In this document: piece after piece, positions 54,598 to 63,702 of the stretch | How the letters are laid out: each line of letters starts with the position of its first letter | Numbering within the stretch: position 1 is the first letter of the stretch | Source of the DNA: Lacrimispora defluvii | Lineage (GTDB): Bacteria; Bacillota; Clostridia; Lachnospirales; Lachnospiraceae | Reading direction: 5' to 3' | Assembly (NCBI GenBank): GCA_013036995.1 | Contig: JAAOXG010000018.1 | Location: forward strand, 62,001 to 126,000 | Length of the DNA: 64,000 nucleotides | Made by a program: the position numbers and the translations under genes | The notes under the pieces: model-generated | Database searches by the model: none | What the model was told of the DNA's origin: nothing | What the model saw: only the letters and a program-made list of their open reading frames with translations

Positions 54598-54626
54598 ATG
54601 CTATCACAAGTAAATTTTTTTGTCAA
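54598..54626 (-). promoter_or_regulatory. promoter of the lacI-rbsK-nucleoside operon
   Basis: TTGACA (-35, 54621-54626) and TAGCAT (-10, 54598-54603) on the minus strand with a 17-base spacer. Confidence 0.75.
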
Positions 54627-54633
54627 TAAAATA

Positions 54634-54674
54634 AGCCCTGATAAAACTGGTAATTTTACCGGTTTTTCAGAGCT
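54634..54674 (-). terminator. terminator after the sensor kinase gene
   Basis: A long stem (54634-54653 with 54656-54674; 11 inner pairs, then CTGA/TCAG and AGC/GCT) followed on the minus strand by TTATTTTATT. It ends the response regulator-kinase transcript. Confidence 0.8.
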
Positions 54675-54683
54675 ATTACATAT

Positions 54684-56141
54684 TTAAAACTTAACAAAAA
54701 AAGTTGTTACCCCATTACTGCTTTCCACACCGATCTGCGCATAATGCCTGTCTGCTATCTGCTTTGCTATGGCGAGTCCCAGCCCTGTGCCGGAACGATT
54801 TTGAAGGCTGTTTGTTTTATAAAACCGGTCAAAAAGATGAGGTATGGTTTCAGCCGGAATTTCCTCACCGTCATTGGTTACCGTGATCAGACAGCCATCC
54901 TTTTTCTTTTCAAGAGTAAGTTCCACAGTTCCCTGCTGTTTGCAGAATTTAACAGCATTATCGAGAAGGATTAAAATAAGCTGGCGGAGGCGTCCGTAAT
55001 CTCCATTCACAATGCATTCCTCTCCAGGACAGTTTACCAGAAACTGAAGTTCTTTTTCTTTCGCAGATCGGCGGATTGATCGTTGTGTATCCCATAAAAC
55101 ATGGCAGAGATTTACCTCGTCCACATTCAGGGAAAACTGGTCATCCTGCAGACGCGATAAATCCAGAAGATCATTTACCAGCCGTTCCAAATGTCTGCTT
55201 TCTGCTAACATCTGATCATAATACTCACTTATTTCTTCCGGAGTATTGATGGTTTCATCCCGAAGCACTTCTAACGAACCACGCAAAACTGCCACTGGGG
55301 TACGAAGTTCGTGAGAGACATTGGCCACAAAATCCTGTTTCATCTTATCAAGTGCCTCCTGCTGCTTTCTGGCCTCCGTCAGACGCTCAGAAAGCAAATC
55401 GATGGTCTGGGCAAGCTGGCCGAACTCATCAGTCTGATTAACACCGGTTTTGGCCGTATAATCACCCTCGGCCAGGCATCCCGCCGCATCATTCATTCGA
55501 CGCAGGGGATTGGTAAAACGGTAAGACAGCCACACGGCAGCCATACCTGCAAGAACAAGAGCTATGACTGCACCTGCTCCCAGAGCGAACAATCCCTGAA
55601 GCACTGCTTCATTTACTCCGCTGACCGGAGAATGAAGAAGTACTGCACCCGAAATTCCGTCTGCTGTGCGGATGGGTACGCCAACGGTCAGTGTCGGTGC
55701 ATTTAATAATCCGGAAAATTCCTCTCCGTAGGTAATTTCCCCTTTCAGAACCCGGCTTATGATCATCTCAGCATTTTCAGGCAATTCCCCTCCAGAAGTA
55801 ATCCCATCATGACTGGCGGATATTAAATTCCTGTCATTATCTACAATCCAAACCGTTGCCATAGCCACCTGATCTAAAAAACGGAGGTATGCGCCATAAC
55901 CTCCCATCCCGTGGTGACCCATTCCCATGCCCATGCCAAACTGCTGGGCCGCCCCTTCTCCGTTTTCATAGAGTGCCAGGGTTTCTGCGATGGAAACTGC
56001 CCGCTTTTCCATGGAAGAACGGTTGATCGCAATGGTATGCTTACGGAACATAGACACAAATACAGTGCCCAATATGGCAGTAAATAATAGGAGCACTGCG
56101 GCAAAAGAGGCAACCAGTTTCCAGACTATTTTTTTATTCAT
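54684..56141 (-). CDS. sensor histidine kinase with Gly/Met/His-rich sensor loop
   Basis: A 485-residue kinase: helix (about 9-31), extracellular domain (about 32-180), second helix (about 183-206), HAMP (about 207-260), HisKA with VSHELRTP (His 277) and HATPase (NAVKFCKQQG, FDRFYKTN, GTGLGLAIAKQIA). The outer domain contains a Gly/Met/His-rich stretch at residues 68-82 (GMGMGMGHHGMGGYG), which could bind a soft metal such as copper. The start overlaps the regulator's stop by four bases. It is divergent from a secreted protein with a similar tail. Confidence 0.92.
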   Translation of the reverse strand: MNKKIVWKLVASFAAVLLLFTAILGTVFVSMFRKHTIAINRSSMEKRAVSIAETLALYENGEGAAQQFGMGMGMGHHGMGGYGAYLRFLDQVAMATVWIVDNDRNLISASHDGITSGGELPENAEMIISRVLKGEITYGEEFSGLLNAPTLTVGVPIRTADGISGAVLLHSPVSGVNEAVLQGLFALGAGAVIALVLAGMAAVWLSYRFTNPLRRMNDAAGCLAEGDYTAKTGVNQTDEFGQLAQTIDLLSERLTEARKQQEALDKMKQDFVANVSHELRTPVAVLRGSLEVLRDETINTPEEISEYYDQMLAESRHLERLVNDLLDLSRLQDDQFSLNVDEVNLCHVLWDTQRSIRRSAKEKELQFLVNCPGEECIVNGDYGRLRQLILILLDNAVKFCKQQGTVELTLEKKKDGCLITVTNDGEEIPAETIPHLFDRFYKTNSLQNRSGTGLGLAIAKQIADRHYAQIGVESSNGVTTFFVKF

Positions 56142-56824
56142 GATAGCACCTCGAATTTATAGCCCACATTCCGAATGGTGCGGATCTCCCAGGCAGGGTG
56201 AGGCTCTTGTTCAAGCTTGGCTCTCAGCCGTTTCATATGGGAATCCACAGTGCGGGGATCACCGTAATAATCATATCCCCACAAAAGATCCAGAAGCATC
56301 TCACGGGTATAGGCCCGGTTCTTTCCATTTGCAAGCGTCCACAACATATCTGTTTCCCGCTTTGTCAAAAGTATGGGTCTGCCATCAACCGTAACGCTGT
56401 AATTCTCCAGATTTATCACCAGATTTTCAATGAAAAGTAGTTTTCCCGCATCTCCGGTACCTTTATCAATGCGACGCAGCACAGCTCTCACCCGTGCCAT
56501 CACTTCCCCTGGTGAAAATGGTTTCACGATATAATCATCTGCACCAATGTCCAGTCCCATAATTTTTTCAAAATCCTCTCCTCTTGCCGTTACCATAATA
56601 ACCGGAACATCGGACTGTCTGCGGATTTCCCGGCACACCTGGAAACCGTCCTTTTTGGGCATCATCACATCAAGCAGTACAACCTGGGGTTTCCTGGAAT
56701 AAAATTCCTCTAACGCCTGCTGCCCATCCTGAGCAAGTACCGTTTCAAAGCCTTCTTTCCTGGCAGCGCTGTTTAAGATATTTAATAACTGGGGACTGTC
56801 GTCCGCAATCAGCATAATAGACAT
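56138..56824 (-). CDS. OmpR/PhoB-family response regulator
   Basis: A 228-residue regulator: receiver with IADDSPQLL, phospho-acceptor Asp in VVLLDVMMPKKDG and Lys in YIVKPFSPGE, then a winged-helix DNA-binding domain (about 130-226; LTKRETDMLWTLA, RTVDSHMKRLRAKL). I start at ATG 56824 behind AGGAGG; the longer frame to 56875 runs through the promoter. It probably controls itself and the divergent secreted protein gene. Confidence 0.94.
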   Translation of the reverse strand: MSIMLIADDSPQLLNILNSAARKEGFETVLAQDGQQALEEFYSRKPQVVLLDVMMPKKDGFQVCREIRRQSDVPVIMVTARGEDFEKIMGLDIGADDYIVKPFSPGEVMARVRAVLRRIDKGTGDAGKLLFIENLVINLENYSVTVDGRPILLTKRETDMLWTLANGKNRAYTREMLLDLLWGYDYYGDPRTVDSHMKRLRAKLEQEPHPAWEIRTIRNVGYKFEVLS

Positions 56825-56846
56825 ATGACATACCTCCTGTGATTTT

Positions 56847-56875
56847 ATTATAAATATAACAGCGAAATAAGGCAA
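56847..56875 (-). promoter_or_regulatory. promoter of the response regulator-kinase operon
   Basis: On the minus strand TTGCCT (-35, 56870-56875) and TATAAT (-10, 56847-56852) with a 17-base spacer, 23 bases before the ATG. Confidence 0.75.
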
Positions 56876-57000
56876 CTTTATGGCACCAAAAATAAAATGA
56901 CAAATGAAAAAACCATTTCTGACACATTCGTGCCATATTGAAACGTTATTATGAACTTACCGAAAGGAAAATAATAGAAACGAAAAGGAGATAATAAACT

Positions 57001-57456
57001 ATGATGAACAAGAAAAAAGTAATGACAGGATGTGCCCTTGCACTTGCACTTTCAGCTGCAACCATGACCTCATTTGCAGCTGCCGCTTACAAGACACCTG
57101 CGGAAGCAGTATCAGGGTTTACAGGGAAAACATTGGATGAGGTGACCGCAGAACGAAAATCCGGTAAAAGTTACGGATCAATTGCATCTGAAGCAGGAAA
57201 ATTAAGAGAATTCCAGCAGGCAGTTTCTGATATCCATGAAGACAGGCTGAATGAAGCAGTGGCTGACGGAACCCTGACCCGGGAACAGGCAGATGCACAG
57301 CTAGCTGCAATCCGTGAAAGACAGGCTGCCTGTGATGGTAACGGCAGCGGTGACAACACAGGTACAGGTTGTGGTGCAGGCGGCTGCAACGGAACCGGGA
57401 TGGGTTATCACCACAGAGGTAACGGGTATGGACTTGGGGGGTACAGGAACAACTAG
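57001..57456 (+). CDS. secreted DUF2680-like protein with Gly/Cys/His-rich tail
   Basis: A 151-residue protein with a signal peptide (MMNKKKVMTGCALALALSAA, cleavage probably near FAAAA). The middle (about 31-110; GKTLDEVTAERKSGKSYGSIASEAGKL then GTLTREQADAQLAAI) resembles DUF2680/YckD-like proteins. The tail (about 111-149) is rich in Gly with three Cys, two adjacent His and Met (CGAGGCNGTGMGYHHRG), a possible metal-binding segment. AAAGGAG precedes the ATG. It is divergent from a two-component system whose kinase has a similar Gly/Met/His loop, and is its likely target. Function unknown. Confidence 0.8.
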   Translation: MMNKKKVMTGCALALALSAATMTSFAAAAYKTPAEAVSGFTGKTLDEVTAERKSGKSYGSIASEAGKLREFQQAVSDIHEDRLNEAVADGTLTREQADAQLAAIRERQAACDGNGSGDNTGTGCGAGGCNGTGMGYHHRGNGYGLGGYRNN

Positions 57457-57478
57457 CAATACAATTTCAGATATTTAA

Positions 57479-57530
57479 CCAGCTGCCCCTGTCGGATTTA
57501 ATCCTGCAAGGGGCGGCTTTGCTTACTTTT
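57479..57530 (+). terminator. terminator after the secreted protein gene
   Basis: AGCTGCCCCT (57481-57490) pairs with AGGGGCGGCT (57509-57518), one G-U pair, followed by a T-rich stretch. It may also serve the convergent GH127 remnant. Confidence 0.75.
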
Positions 57531-58620
57531 AACATTGATTATCTTCTCTGACCCAAACACGCATCTCATTTTCGCCTCTGTTGGCCCAGCTGTAATAAGG
57601 AATCCATTTGATTTTCGTCCTTGCTTTCTTTTCTTCGGCTGTATTCTTTCTGTAAAGCCCTTCTACCCCACTGACTGCTTCTGTCTTCCAGCCAGAGGCA
57701 GTCAGTACTCCCACGCCTCCAAGCAAGGTTTCATCAAATTCGTATTTAAGCTCCTCCTGTTTTTCCACTGACAAAAGATGAAGATTCTTTCCATTATCTG
57801 CTTCTTCCAGGCAATATACAAAAGGACCTCTGGAGACTGCAAATTTCCCCAGATTGTTTTCCACCAGCGGATTGGCATACCAGCGCTTTGCCTGCATATC
57901 CAGTTTCAGCCGTATTGTATCTTGAGAAAAAACCTGATTCACATAGATAAATCCGTCTTTTTCCTCAAAAACTGCATGTTCCTGGTTGAGCTCAGCATCA
58001 AAGGTATCGGACCATGACGGTACACGGATTCCCAGACAGACACTTGCAGTTCCGTTGTAATTTAACTTTATGTCCACACAGCCATCCCATGGATATCCGG
58101 TCTTTAATTCTATCTCCAGAATGCCATCCCCTATTTCAAATCTTCCCTTGCATTCCACAAAGAGATTGACTAAAAGCTTATCTTTCTTTTGTACAAACAC
58201 ATACTGCTCCACAGAGGCTAACAGTCTTGCAAGATTTGGGGGACAGCACGCACAGCCAAGCCACTGGGGGCGAACGCATTTAACATGGCTCTTTCCGGGA
58301 TCCTTTGATGATTTACCAGGAACTGCCTCCAGTGGATTCACGTAAAAGAAATGTTTTCCATCAAGAGCCACACCGCCCAGCACTGTATTATAAAGTGCAC
58401 GCTCCATCACATCTGCGTATTCTCCCTTTTCTTCTGACAAAAGCATCCGGTATGCGAAGAACACCAGGCCTACTGACGCACAGGTCTCACAGTACATGGT
58501 ATCATTTGGTAAATCGTAATCCAGAGTAAACGCTTCCCCTGAAACAGTGGAACCGATTCCCCCGGTAATATACATACGCCTGGTTACAATGCTCTTCCAT
58601 ATTTTTATTAATGCTTTCAT
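57529..58620 (-). pseudogene. GH127-type beta-L-arabinofuranosidase, N-terminally truncated
   Basis: About 363 residues that match only the second half of GH127 enzymes, which are usually about 650 residues. MYITGGIGSTVSGEAFTLDYD, PNDTMYCETCASVGLVFFA (catalytic Glu/Cys region) and GCACCPPNLARL (zinc-binding CC) are present, followed by the C-terminal beta domains. The first 250-290 residues of the alpha-barrel are missing: upstream is only 90 bases of intergenic sequence and then the GH43 terminator. Curiously an ATG with GAAAGGAG lies right at the truncation, so a short protein could be made, but activity is doubtful. Confidence 0.8.
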
Positions 58621-58709
58621 TGCTACTCCTTTCAATCAGTTAAGTTCTCTTTCCACTTATTGTACCCGTTATTCCCACTAATTAACAAAGGATTTATAAA
58701 TAGCCTTAC

Positions 58710-58759
58710 AGAACAAAAACTGCTGCAGTTAAGTACCGTTCTGCAGCAGTTTTTGTTCT
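58710..58759 (-). terminator. terminator after the GH43 gene
   Basis: Perfect 19-base arms (58710-58728 and 58741-58759) with a 12-base loop, directly after the GH43 stop. The stem itself contains the A/T run. Confidence 0.85.
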
Positions 58760-58776
58760 CTAATTAATAATTTTAA

Positions 58777-60162
58777 TCACTCTAATGAGAAGGATAATAA
58801 ACTTGCATTTCCATTTCCTCTGTAAGTCAGATAAATTGCCTGTTTCCCTTCTTCCAGTTCCAAATCAGCTGAGTAGTCTTCCCACACATTGGTGTACTTT
58901 ATCTGTATCTTGGCAAGAATTCTTCCATCCCATGCATGTTTTACTTCAAAATACCCGGCTGCATAACCTCTGGTTGTAATTGTGATACGCTTACAATCTC
59001 TACATTCAAAATATTTAAATCCAGCTGTAACTCCATCTGTTATATTGGCAATATATCCTGGCTCTTCATCTCCATCCCTGCCATCCTGCATGATCCTGGG
59101 AATGAGGGCTTCCGATTTTTGCTCTGTCTGAAATAAATTGCACGCCAGATAGGCACCATATTTTCCCTTACCAGGCAGAATACCTCCCATACCACTGGTT
59201 GTGATCTCCACCTGGGGGATCTTTCCGTCTTCCAGAATCGTAACAGGCTCTGCGCAGCCCTGGCGGCTGTACCAGGTTCCATTGGTATGCCTGTGATAAA
59301 AAATATACCATTTCCCCAGAATTTCTACCAGGCTGCCGTGATTGTTGGCCGCAAAAGCTGTGTGCATCCTGGCTGGTTTATATGTATCAATTCCTTCATC
59401 ACAATTGCTGACAATCACTCCCCCATAGGTAAATCCACCTACCGGACTGTCACTGACTGCGTAGCACAGTTCATGCATGGCTACGGAGGAATAGATAAAA
59501 TAATAGGTACTGCCTTTTTTCCTGATTGAGGGCGCTTCAAAGAATTCATGACCCTCAAAACCAGTACCTGCACTATAAGGCTTACTTGGTGCAATCACAA
59601 CAGGTTCTTCTAAAATGGTTACCATATCATCTGCAAGCACCGTCACCATGGCACCATATCTGGTGTCATCCTGGGGACCGCAGAAACCGCAGTAGAGATA
59701 GATTTTATTATCTTCTCTTAATACTCCAGGGTCGAACTGGGGCTGGTCTCCCGGCCGCTCTCCCAGACGCCCACCACTGCTATCTTTCACATATCCGTAA
59801 AACTCATATCTGCCTGCCGGAGTATCACATACTGCAACCGATACTACCGGAACCTTGTCAAGGACGTAGTAAAGATAATATCTGCCGTCTGATCCCATGA
59901 CCACATCCGGCGCATACAGACACATCTTTCCCTCTTTGTTCATGGGATCACTTGTTTTTGGATAAATCACGCCTTCATACCGCCAGTTTCCAAGATCATC
60001 CACTGGTGCAGACCAGCAGACGTAATCTCCCAGACAGAAAACATAACCATTAAAAAAATCATGGGAACCATAAACATATACTCTGTCCCCAAACACATAT
60101 GGTTCTCCGTCGGGAATATATTCCCACGAGGGCAAATAGGGATTCACTGCATATTTTTTCAT
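58777..60162 (-). CDS. glycoside hydrolase family 43 enzyme with C-terminal CBM6-like domain
   Basis: A 461-residue enzyme. The five-bladed propeller occupies about residues 1-320, with the N-terminal acidic site in PDGEPYVFGD, Asp in LYAPDVVMG and the general-acid Glu in HEFFEAPSIRK. The C-terminal 130 residues (YFECRDCKRITITTRGYAAGYFEV to YLTYRGNGNASLLSFSLE) look like a carbohydrate-binding module of the CBM6 type. GH43 enzymes remove xylose or arabinose from plant oligosaccharides. There is no signal peptide, so it works on imported oligosaccharides. It is followed by a strong terminator. Confidence 0.88.
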   Translation of the reverse strand: MKKYAVNPYLPSWEYIPDGEPYVFGDRVYVYGSHDFFNGYVFCLGDYVCWSAPVDDLGNWRYEGVIYPKTSDPMNKEGKMCLYAPDVVMGSDGRYYLYYVLDKVPVVSVAVCDTPAGRYEFYGYVKDSSGGRLGERPGDQPQFDPGVLREDNKIYLYCGFCGPQDDTRYGAMVTVLADDMVTILEEPVVIAPSKPYSAGTGFEGHEFFEAPSIRKKGSTYYFIYSSVAMHELCYAVSDSPVGGFTYGGVIVSNCDEGIDTYKPARMHTAFAANNHGSLVEILGKWYIFYHRHTNGTWYSRQGCAEPVTILEDGKIPQVEITTSGMGGILPGKGKYGAYLACNLFQTEQKSEALIPRIMQDGRDGDEEPGYIANITDGVTAGFKYFECRDCKRITITTRGYAAGYFEVKHAWDGRILAKIQIKYTNVWEDYSADLELEEGKQAIYLTYRGNGNASLLSFSLE

Positions 60163-60191
60163 CTTATCTCCATTTCCGCAATCACCTGCTG

Positions 60192-61706
60192 CTATACGAA
60201 TTTTTCCTTCAGCCTGTCTAATAAAAATTTCATCAGTTCCTGCTCATTCTGCTGATTCATAGCAATTTTCTCTGTGGAGAACAAAATTCCATCCGGACTT
60301 TCTTTTGTAAACGGCTTCCACACCGGCATTGGCGTTCCATCTGAATCACCCCAGTTTGGGTCGCCTGTCTTAATAAAATTCGTCCAGTAATTTGCCATGT
60401 ATCTGGCCAGATCGTAATGCTTTCCTTTAAAAGGTCTCCAGCATTTTGCAAGTGTTTCAAAAAAGAACCATAAATCCACGGAATGAAAGTTCCCCGGATG
60501 ATCCCATCCTGGAATATCCGCATCAAAGGTATAATAATAGCAATTAACCGGATTGCCAATTTGGGCATTTTTATGAAATAATCCCCTTACAGCAAACTCT
60601 ATGCTGCTTACGGAGCCGGTATTTCCTTCTTCATCCCTCTTTTCGCTTCCCAGCAGACGAAGAAATTCCTCTTCCCGACCTGGAAACAGCGTCTTTATCT
60701 TTTCCATTAACTCCTCATCGGAATCAGAATGGATGGAATCAAAAAATTCATCCGAGGTGTTTCCCGCCATAACAGGAACCATGGCTCTCTTATTTTCCAT
60801 AAAACGCTGATAGGAATTCCCGAAACAAAATACTTCGTCTATGACAGTTCCCATAAAGCCGCCAAACTGCTCATACTTTTCATGCAGCAGCTTTCCATCC
60901 ATGGCTCTTGCCTGAGCCAGATCTTTTGCACCGATAAATTCAAAGAATTTCTCACCTGTTTTTTCTGCATCGGTAAGTGTATGGCTGAACGGATCGGGAT
61001 TTTTGTCATATGGGCGGCAGAAAACTCCGCTTAACACAATTGCTTTTTGAAACAGACCTTCACTTTTTGGCGTAGTCAGATGGGTCATTACACTGCCGCC
61101 CCCCGCTGACTGCCCTGCTATGGTGATATTTTGAGAATCGCCCCCAAATGCCTCAATATTTCTGACAACCCATTTTAATCCCGCCAGCTGATCCAGATGA
61201 CCGAAATTAGCAGGGGCCTCAGGCTGTGTGGCAGTCAGTTCCGGATGGGACAGAAATCCAAACAAATTCACCCGGTAATTAACGGAAACCACAATGATCC
61301 CTCTCCTGGCCAGCCGCTCTCCGTCAAATTCCATCTCGGCAGTATATCCACACTGCAGTCCGCCTCCAAAATACCAGACCAGAACAGGTAGTTTTTCATC
61401 CGCTTTCTTTGCTCCGGTCCAGATATTCAGATAAAGACAGTCTTCGCTCATTGCTATCTCCGGGTCCACGTGCCATTCCCTGTCATAGATGTTATCACTA
61501 AGCCCTGGCACTCCCTGCATGGATATGGGCGCAAACCGGAAACAGTCCCGGACTCCCTCCCAGTTCTCACATGGCTTAGGCTCCCTCCATCTGTTTTCTC
61601 CTACCGGCGGCGCTGCAAATGGAATTCCTTTAAATGCAGTGATTCTGGGATCTGCTGCCTCAATTCCTCTTACCAGGCCATTTTCCGTTTCTGCTATGCG
61701 AATCAT
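60192..61706 (-). CDS. carboxylesterase type B
   Basis: A 504-residue esterase: FKGIPFAAPPVG and SEDCLYLNIW near the N-terminus, oxyanion-hole WYFGGGLQ, nucleophile GQSAGGGSVM, acidic residue in AGNTSDEF and a C-terminal FHSVDLWFFFE carrying the catalytic His. No signal peptide. Next to GH43 and a GH120-like protein, it may remove acetyl or feruloyl esters from imported xylan oligosaccharides. Its start overlaps the beta-helix gene stop by four bases. Confidence 0.9.
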   Translation of the reverse strand: MIRIAETENGLVRGIEAADPRITAFKGIPFAAPPVGENRWREPKPCENWEGVRDCFRFAPISMQGVPGLSDNIYDREWHVDPEIAMSEDCLYLNIWTGAKKADEKLPVLVWYFGGGLQCGYTAEMEFDGERLARRGIIVVSVNYRVNLFGFLSHPELTATQPEAPANFGHLDQLAGLKWVVRNIEAFGGDSQNITIAGQSAGGGSVMTHLTTPKSEGLFQKAIVLSGVFCRPYDKNPDPFSHTLTDAEKTGEKFFEFIGAKDLAQARAMDGKLLHEKYEQFGGFMGTVIDEVFCFGNSYQRFMENKRAMVPVMAGNTSDEFFDSIHSDSDEELMEKIKTLFPGREEEFLRLLGSEKRDEEGNTGSVSSIEFAVRGLFHKNAQIGNPVNCYYYTFDADIPGWDHPGNFHSVDLWFFFETLAKCWRPFKGKHYDLARYMANYWTNFIKTGDPNWGDSDGTPMPVWKPFTKESPDGILFSTEKIAMNQQNEQELMKFLLDRLKEKFV

Positions 61707-63679
61707 AATAGCCCCCCTTCCTGACTTACCAGTTTTCTTGGATCAATGTGATAGATCTTCTCAGGTACCAGATCTCCAAACGGACCAGGATTGCATTGAT
61801 CCCCCTCCAGCAGCATTCCGAAGAAATCACTGGATACCTGCGGATCTTTTTTCACGGTTTTAATATCCTCTATTTTCATCACGTATTGATGACGTTGTCT
61901 TCCCCTCATGGTATCCCATGGATACTTATCTGCAGAATGGAACTGAAGTGTATACTGCTCCGTATCCACCTCGATCTGAAAGATTCCCTCCTGCCCCTCT
62001 TTATCGAACCCATAAAATTCCTGCCATGCAGGGAGGTCTAGACAGCAGGGGGGAGCCGGATATAGAATTCTTAAATACCCCCCATTCATGGAAACATAGA
62101 GATTTCCCTCCGCCTCATTCTTTTCCGTGGGCATTTTTATGGCTGCTTCTCCGCATTCATAAAAGATATTATTTATGAAATGAGCGTCTCTTGACGTACC
62201 TCCCCTGAGATTACCATGCATGCGAAAGGCAACCGCCTTGGCAAAATATCCGGCACTCCGGCATTTCCCGATTAAATTATTGGCGATGTATAAATGATCC
62301 GTTCCCTCGGCGTAAATTGCGTATCCATTTACAATTCCGTCTTCTTCCATCTTATACCATCCCGAAGAACCAGCTTCTTCCTGGACTTTCCCCGCATCAA
62401 ACCTGCCTTCCACATTCCAGAATATATTATGATCAATTAAATTAACGCCGTCTCTGGTGCATTCTATAAAAACAGCTTCCCGCTGTTCGATTCCGTCTAA
62501 GAATAAATTCTGTGTAATCCGGTTGTTTTCATTGTTACAGTCCAGCCACAAATGATCTGCCCGAAATGTCCTGGTGAAAATGTTTCTTCTGATCAGACTG
62601 TTCGTACAATTATGTATTTTCATGCCACCGGCTTCCCAGGACAGCTCCATCTTCTGCCAGCCTGTTCCTTCGATCACATTGTCTTCGATCAGAAGATTCT
62701 GGGCAAATAATCCGGCAATGCCGCATACTCCTGCATCTTTAATCCTGCAGCGGCGTATGATGGTGTTTCCGATGATCTGATCTTCCGGCACACAGTGATG
62801 CCAGCATTCATTTCCCATATCAATTCCCACACCATTGGCCCAGTCCACTTCGCAGTCTTCAATGATCCAGTGATGTCCTCTGAAACAGGAAATAGAACCT
62901 CTCTGGGGAACCGGAGCACCGCCAGCTGCATGTGCACAGGTAATTCCCTTCACCTTTATATAGGATAAAAATGGAATTTCAGGTGCAAAGCACTGCTCCC
63001 GGCATGTAATCTCTATCAGATGTTTTCCCGGATCCTGGTCACCCCTTAACCGAAAATGAACAGTCTGACCATTGGCCTCCACCCAATACCCATTCTCCTG
63101 TGTTCCCAGCTGGCCATAAAGCTGTACCTGTAACAGAGGCTTTCCGTCACAAAATACCATTCCCCGCCTGTTTAAATACGTAGACATATCGGTTTTATCA
63201 TATTCGAGAAACAGTCTGTCATGAAGAATATTTACTGCACAGAACGGATTGTACCCCTTAAAATCCTCCGGATTCAGTTTTAACTCCCAGATGGCAATCC
63301 CTTCCGCTAACGCATCAGTGGAAAAATGGTTTAGCCTCCAGCCCTGACTCCGGGTAAAATCCCTTACCTCCACAGAAGCTTTAATCCATACCGGTTCTTT
63401 CTGCCACGCCTCGTAGCAGATCATCTGATCCGGACCGGTTCCGCCCATGGCAGGGTGTACACATTCTCTGTACACACCGCCATGAATCCATACCCTGGTT
63501 CCCGGAACTGCAACAGCTGCTGCTTCATTTATCGTCAGAAAAGGCCTCTGGATACTTCCGTCACGTTCTCCTGATTCCCCAATCTGATTGCAGTCGACAT
63601 GCAGCTCCTGCTCATATCTTTGTTCCTGCTCCCAGAACGCGAAGCTTTTGCCCTCCGGAAGTATTGACGTAATATCCAT
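61703..63679 (-). CDS. right-handed beta-helix protein, GH120-like
   Basis: A 658-residue protein. The N-terminus (GSIQRPFLTINEAAAVAVPG, then VWIHGGVYRECVHP) and the repeated IIEDCEVDW / IIRRCRIKDAG / LIEDNVIEG / LIRRNIFTR rungs define a right-handed parallel beta-helix. The layout recalls GH120 beta-xylosidases, and the expected catalytic Asp and Glu positions appear as HLWLD (Asp 380) and VFIEC (Glu 406). This assignment is from remembered family pattern, not a search. With GH43 and an esterase downstream and a solute-binding protein upstream, it fits breakdown of xylo-oligosaccharides in the cytoplasm. GAGGAG precedes the ATG. Confidence 0.75.
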   Translation of the reverse strand: MDITSILPEGKSFAFWEQEQRYEQELHVDCNQIGESGERDGSIQRPFLTINEAAAVAVPGTRVWIHGGVYRECVHPAMGGTGPDQMICYEAWQKEPVWIKASVEVRDFTRSQGWRLNHFSTDALAEGIAIWELKLNPEDFKGYNPFCAVNILHDRLFLEYDKTDMSTYLNRRGMVFCDGKPLLQVQLYGQLGTQENGYWVEANGQTVHFRLRGDQDPGKHLIEITCREQCFAPEIPFLSYIKVKGITCAHAAGGAPVPQRGSISCFRGHHWIIEDCEVDWANGVGIDMGNECWHHCVPEDQIIGNTIIRRCRIKDAGVCGIAGLFAQNLLIEDNVIEGTGWQKMELSWEAGGMKIHNCTNSLIRRNIFTRTFRADHLWLDCNNENNRITQNLFLDGIEQREAVFIECTRDGVNLIDHNIFWNVEGRFDAGKVQEEAGSSGWYKMEEDGIVNGYAIYAEGTDHLYIANNLIGKCRSAGYFAKAVAFRMHGNLRGGTSRDAHFINNIFYECGEAAIKMPTEKNEAEGNLYVSMNGGYLRILYPAPPCCLDLPAWQEFYGFDKEGQEGIFQIEVDTEQYTLQFHSADKYPWDTMRGRQRHQYVMKIEDIKTVKKDPQVSSDFFGMLLEGDQCNPGPFGDLVPEKIYHIDPRKLVSQEGGLL

Positions 63680-63702
63680 GATATCTCCTCTTTCATGAGT
63701 CT

